Part shown: positions 61,631 through 64,000 of the stretch, piece after piece
How positions within the stretch are numbered: position 1 is the stretch's first letter
Layout of the letters: the number at the start of each line of letters is the position of its first letter
Assembly: GCF_008107695.1 (NCBI RefSeq)
Contig: NZ_VIRG01000070.1
Coordinates: 1,178,001 to 1,242,000, forward strand
Reading direction: 5' to 3'
DNA from: Stappia sp. BW2
GTDB taxonomy: Bacteria; Pseudomonadota; Alphaproteobacteria; Rhizobiales; Stappiaceae
Length of the DNA: 64,000 bases
Made by a program: the position numbers and the translations under genes
The notes under the pieces: generated by a model
The model's database searches: none
Told to the model about the DNA's origin: nothing
Seen by the model: only the letters and a program-made list of their open reading frames with translations

Positions 61631-62521
61631 TCAGAGCAGCGCAATGATTGCCGTCCCGCCGACCACTGCAAAGGCGCCAAGCGTGGCCAGAGGTTTTGGC
61701 GCCTGTTTTTCCTTAAGCCAGAGGATCGGCAAGACAAGGACCGGAGACAGCGACCCCAGGATGGCAGCCAGGCCGGCGTGGAAATTATTGAAGGCGTAAA
61801 GCAGCAGCGATGTCGAAATGATGTAGCCAATGACGCCAGGAAGGATCGTCTGCCCAAGAAGCGGAACGGTCAGTTGGCTCTTGGGTTTGAAAACCAGGGT
61901 GGGCCACAGCGCGATCACGGATATGATAAAGGCGGCACCAGGAAGCCGGACCGCGGAAACAGCGAGGGGGCTCATGCCTTCCGCCATAGCGGGCTTTACC
62001 GCCAGAAAACCGAACCCCTGACACAGAACCGCAACAAGACCCAGCAGAACAACGGCCCAGAGTTGGCCGTTGAGCCGATCGCAGTCCGAGTTTTCATTGC
62101 TGCAAAACTGGACTGCCAGCAGCAGACCCGAAAGAACGACAAGACCACCAATGATATCCCAAGTGCCGAGGGTTTCACCGAACCAGAAGAATGCCATCAC
62201 GGCGACAACAGGTCCCTTCAGCGACAACATCAGTTCCGTCCGCCTCGGTCCTCCCAGGCGCAGGCATTCAACCATGGCGAGATTTCCGGCGAGGATGCCG
62301 AAGGTCGTGCTCAGAACGAATGCGGGCCAGTGGTGCCAGGGGATGGACGACCAGTATCCGAGGATGGCGCAGAGCGCAGAGACAAGTGCCGCGCAGGCGG
62401 TCAACTGGATTCGCGTGAATTCGAACGCTCCTAGAAGCCTTGCTGGTGTCTGGGCAAGAACAATGCCCGTTGCCCAACCGGTTGAAGCGCCGACGGCGGC
62501 AGCGATTGGCAGAAGCAGCAT
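61631..62521 (-). CDS. DMT-superfamily (EamA) transporter
   Basis: The 296-aa product has about ten transmembrane helices in two EamA repeats, each ending in a short membrane segment followed by a basic loop (FFWFGETLGTWDIIGG and LWLKEKQAPKPLATLG). It probably exports a metabolite. ATG 62521 gives the hydrophobic start MLLLPIAAAVG; the frame is open further upstream, but that part overlaps the divergent regulator. It is divergent from an HxlR regulator, which likely controls it. Confidence 0.85.
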   Translation of the reverse strand: MLLLPIAAAVGASTGWATGIVLAQTPARLLGAFEFTRIQLTACAALVSALCAILGYWSSIPWHHWPAFVLSTTFGILAGNLAMVECLRLGGPRRTELMLSLKGPVVAVMAFFWFGETLGTWDIIGGLVVLSGLLLAVQFCSNENSDCDRLNGQLWAVVLLGLVAVLCQGFGFLAVKPAMAEGMSPLAVSAVRLPGAAFIISVIALWPTLVFKPKSQLTVPLLGQTILPGVIGYIISTSLLLYAFNNFHAGLAAILGSLSPVLVLPILWLKEKQAPKPLATLGAFAVVGGTAIIALL

Positions 62522-62539
62522 GACAGGTGATCCTTGGTT

Positions 62540-62574
62540 TGCTACATATTCAGTAGCGATACCAATGCTACATA
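62540..62574. promoter_or_regulatory. Operator candidate: TGCTACATA direct repeats with an inverted half
   Basis: TGCTACATA occurs at 62540 and 62566, 26 nt apart, and GTAGC at 62553-62557 forms an inverted pair with the first copy. The group fills the 73-bp gap between the divergent transporter and HxlR genes, the expected place for regulator binding. Confidence 0.55.
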
Positions 62575-62594
62575 AATAATAGCAAGGAAAATAC

Positions 62595-62948
62595 ATGGCA
62601 ACTTCCATACCCAGGCCCGGGCTGCCGGTGCGTGGATCAAAGTCCGGCAAACCTATCATGGCGTTGTTCGATCTGCTCGGGCGCAGCTGGGCACTGGGAA
62701 TCATCTGGCAGCTCTCGGAAGGCAGCCTCACTTTCCGACAGTTGCAGGATCTTTGCGAAGGTGTGTCGCCAACGGTTCTCAATAAGCGATTGAAAGAACT
62801 GAAGGAATGCGCATTGGTAAAGCATGACGGCAGTGGCTACCTTTTGACAGACCTTGGGTTGGAACTGTTTGAACTGCTGGCGCCGTTCGGCGGTTGGTCG
62901 CAAAAGTGGTCGCAGGCGGTTTTGGAGAAAATCGAAGTCAAGAAATAG
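62595..62948 (+). CDS. HxlR family transcriptional regulator
   Basis: The 117-aa winged-helix protein has the family core [17 protein letters not shown], then [25 protein letters not shown] and the wing YLLTDLG. HxlR proteins respond to reactive electrophiles or ligands and often control the gene next door. Here that is the divergent transporter. An AAGGAAAATAC run precedes the ATG. Confidence 0.88.
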   Translation: MATSIPRPGLPVRGSKSGKPIMALFDLLGRSWALGIIWQLSEGSLTFRQLQDLCEGVSPTVLNKRLKELKECALVKHDGSGYLLTDLGLELFELLAPFGGWSQKWSQAVLEKIEVKK

Positions 62949-63031
62949 AGCTGAACCGAAGGTAGGATGCAGGCGATGCAGGCAAAGGTCTGCAAAGGTG
63001 CAAAACCGGCAAGAAAACCGGCCCTTAGGCC

Positions 63032-63060
63032 TTGAAATAAACTTTCCAGCCAACTATAAG
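63032..63060 (+). promoter_or_regulatory. Strong sigma-70 promoter of rpsB
   Basis: TTGAAA and TATAAG are separated by exactly 17 nt. The predicted start near 63067 leaves a leader of about 120 nt before rpsB. Confidence 0.75.
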
Positions 63061-63066
63061 GCGCGC

Positions 63067-63186
63067 ATTCCACACGCAAGGGGCGGAAACCGAGCTTATC
63101 GGTATCCTTCCGGTGGCCGAAGGGAAATCTCTACGGTCCACATCCTCTTGCGGAGGTCAAACCGGAAAACTCAGGAGATAAGGGCC
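63067..63186 (+). promoter_or_regulatory. Structured 5' leader of rpsB
   Basis: Three small hairpins can be drawn: ACCGA/TCGGT (63089-63103), CCTTC/GAAGG (63106-63123) and CCTC/GAGG (63144-63156). S2 autoregulates its operon through the leader in E. coli; a similar role here is inferred. Confidence 0.45.
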
Positions 63187-63987
63187 ATGGCATTGCCCGA
63201 TTTCACCATGCGTCAGCTGCTGGAAGCTGGCGTTCACTTTGGTCACCAGAAACACCGTTGGAACCCGCGTATGGGTCAGTACATCTTTGGTGTACGCAAC
63301 GATGTTCACATCATGGACCTGTCACAGACCGTTCCGCTGTTTCACCAGGCACTCAAGGCCGTGTCCGACACGGTTGCCGGTGGTGGTCGCGTTCTGATCG
63401 TCGGTACCAAGCGTCAGGCTCAGGAAGCCGTTGCTTCTGCAGCGCGCAACTCCGCTCAGTATTATGTCAACGCACGTTGGCTCGGCGGCATGCTGACGAA
63501 CTGGAAGACCATCTCCCAGTCCATCCAGCGCCTGCGCAAGCTGGAAGAAACCCTGTCTTCCGATGCTGCTAACGCTCTGACAAAGAAAGAGCGTCTGTTC
63601 ATGGACCGTGAGCGTGAAAAGCTCGAGCGGAACCTTGGTGGTATCAAGGACATGGGCGGTATCCCGGATCTGATCTTCGTGATCGACACCAACCGTGAAG
63701 CCATCGCCATTCAGGAAGCCCGTCGTCTGGGTATTCCGGTTGCTGCGATCCTCGATTCCAACTCCAATCCGGAAGGCATCACCTATCCGGTGCCGGGTAA
63801 CGACGATGCAGGCCGCGCCCTGTCGCTGTACTGCGACCTGATCGCACGTGCTGCCATCGACGGTATCTCCCGTGCACAGGGTGCTTCCGGCATGGACATC
63901 GGCGAAGCGGAAGAAGCTCCGGTTGAAGAAGTTCTTGCCACGGCTTCCGAGGAAGCTCCGGCTGAAGCAACAGCTGCCGAGGCTTAA
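63187..63987 (+). CDS. rpsB: 30S ribosomal protein S2
   Basis: The 266-aa protein belongs to the small ribosomal subunit. The S2 signatures [28 protein letters not shown] and [25 protein letters not shown] are present. A C-terminal acidic Ala/Glu tail of about 35 residues extends beyond the E. coli length, as is usual in alphaproteobacteria. CAGGAG precedes the start. tsf is expected just beyond the window. Confidence 0.97.
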   Translation: MALPDFTMRQLLEAGVHFGHQKHRWNPRMGQYIFGVRNDVHIMDLSQTVPLFHQALKAVSDTVAGGGRVLIVGTKRQAQEAVASAARNSAQYYVNARWLGGMLTNWKTISQSIQRLRKLEETLSSDAANALTKKERLFMDREREKLERNLGGIKDMGGIPDLIFVIDTNREAIAIQEARRLGIPVAAILDSNSNPEGITYPVPGNDDAGRALSLYCDLIARAAIDGISRAQGASGMDIGEAEEAPVEEVLATASEEAPAEATAAEA

Positions 63988-64000
63988 GCCTCTCCTGCCG

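Overview
The window is a stretch of chromosome from an alphaproteobacterium, most likely of the order Hyphomicrobiales (Rhizobiales). A marine Stappiaceae-type genome (Roseibium/Labrenzia-like) fits, but the genus is a guess. Supporting evidence: the order tig - clpP - clpX - lon - HU; a 14-gene nuo cluster followed by birA, RNase J, methylmalonyl-CoA epimerase, a DUF1467 gene, short proS, lolC, lolD and dnaE; a sigma-54-type glnB-glnA promoter; an EcfG-type promoter beside HWE histidine kinases; and a LexA box of the alphaproteobacterial direct-repeat form. GC content looks moderately high and even. I see no insertion sequence, prophage, CRISPR array or other island; this is core genome.

Layout. 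1-13.7 kb: penicillin-binding protein 1A, prfB with its programmed +1 frameshift, an M23 peptidase, a DUF455 ferritin-like protein, Bcp peroxiredoxin, a 1.1-kaa AsmA/YhdP-like envelope protein, tyrS, two small exported or membrane proteins and an S58 peptidase. 13.7-19.2 kb: nitrogen control (glnB-glnA), then a stress-signalling patch with an EcfG promoter, a DUF1328 peptide, a degenerate PAS/HWE kinase and a CHASE/HWE kinase. 19.2-28.5 kb: NAD(P)HX repair, tRNA-Leu and the protein-quality block (tig, clpP, clpX, lon, HU). 28.5-33.3 kb: an unrecognised gene, a Tat-exported flavin amine oxidase, tRNA-Val, a Na/Pi cotransporter and two identical tRNA-Asp genes. 33.7-49.8 kb: complex I (nuoA-N) with two extra genes inserted, a GFA/CENP-V protein between nuoC and nuoD and a 78-aa membrane protein between nuoH and nuoI. 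49.8-53.1 kb: birA, RNase J, mce, DUF1467. 53.1-57.1 kb: a candidate structured RNA on the minus strand, proS, lolC, lolD. 57.1-64 kb: an SOS-type promoter driving a 32-aa membrane peptide, dnaE, a VOC protein, a divergent DMT transporter/HxlR regulator pair, and rpsB.

Most genes serve core cell growth: wall synthesis, translation, proteolysis, respiration, lipoprotein export and replication. The observations that go beyond routine annotation lie in short regions: the SOS micropeptide upstream of dnaE (57.29-57.45 kb), the EcfG operon with a kinase that has lost its ATP-binding residues (15.99-17.32 kb), and the minus-strand RNA candidate upstream of proS (53.17-53.41 kb). All functional calls rest on motif recognition and gene order read by eye; no database search was run.
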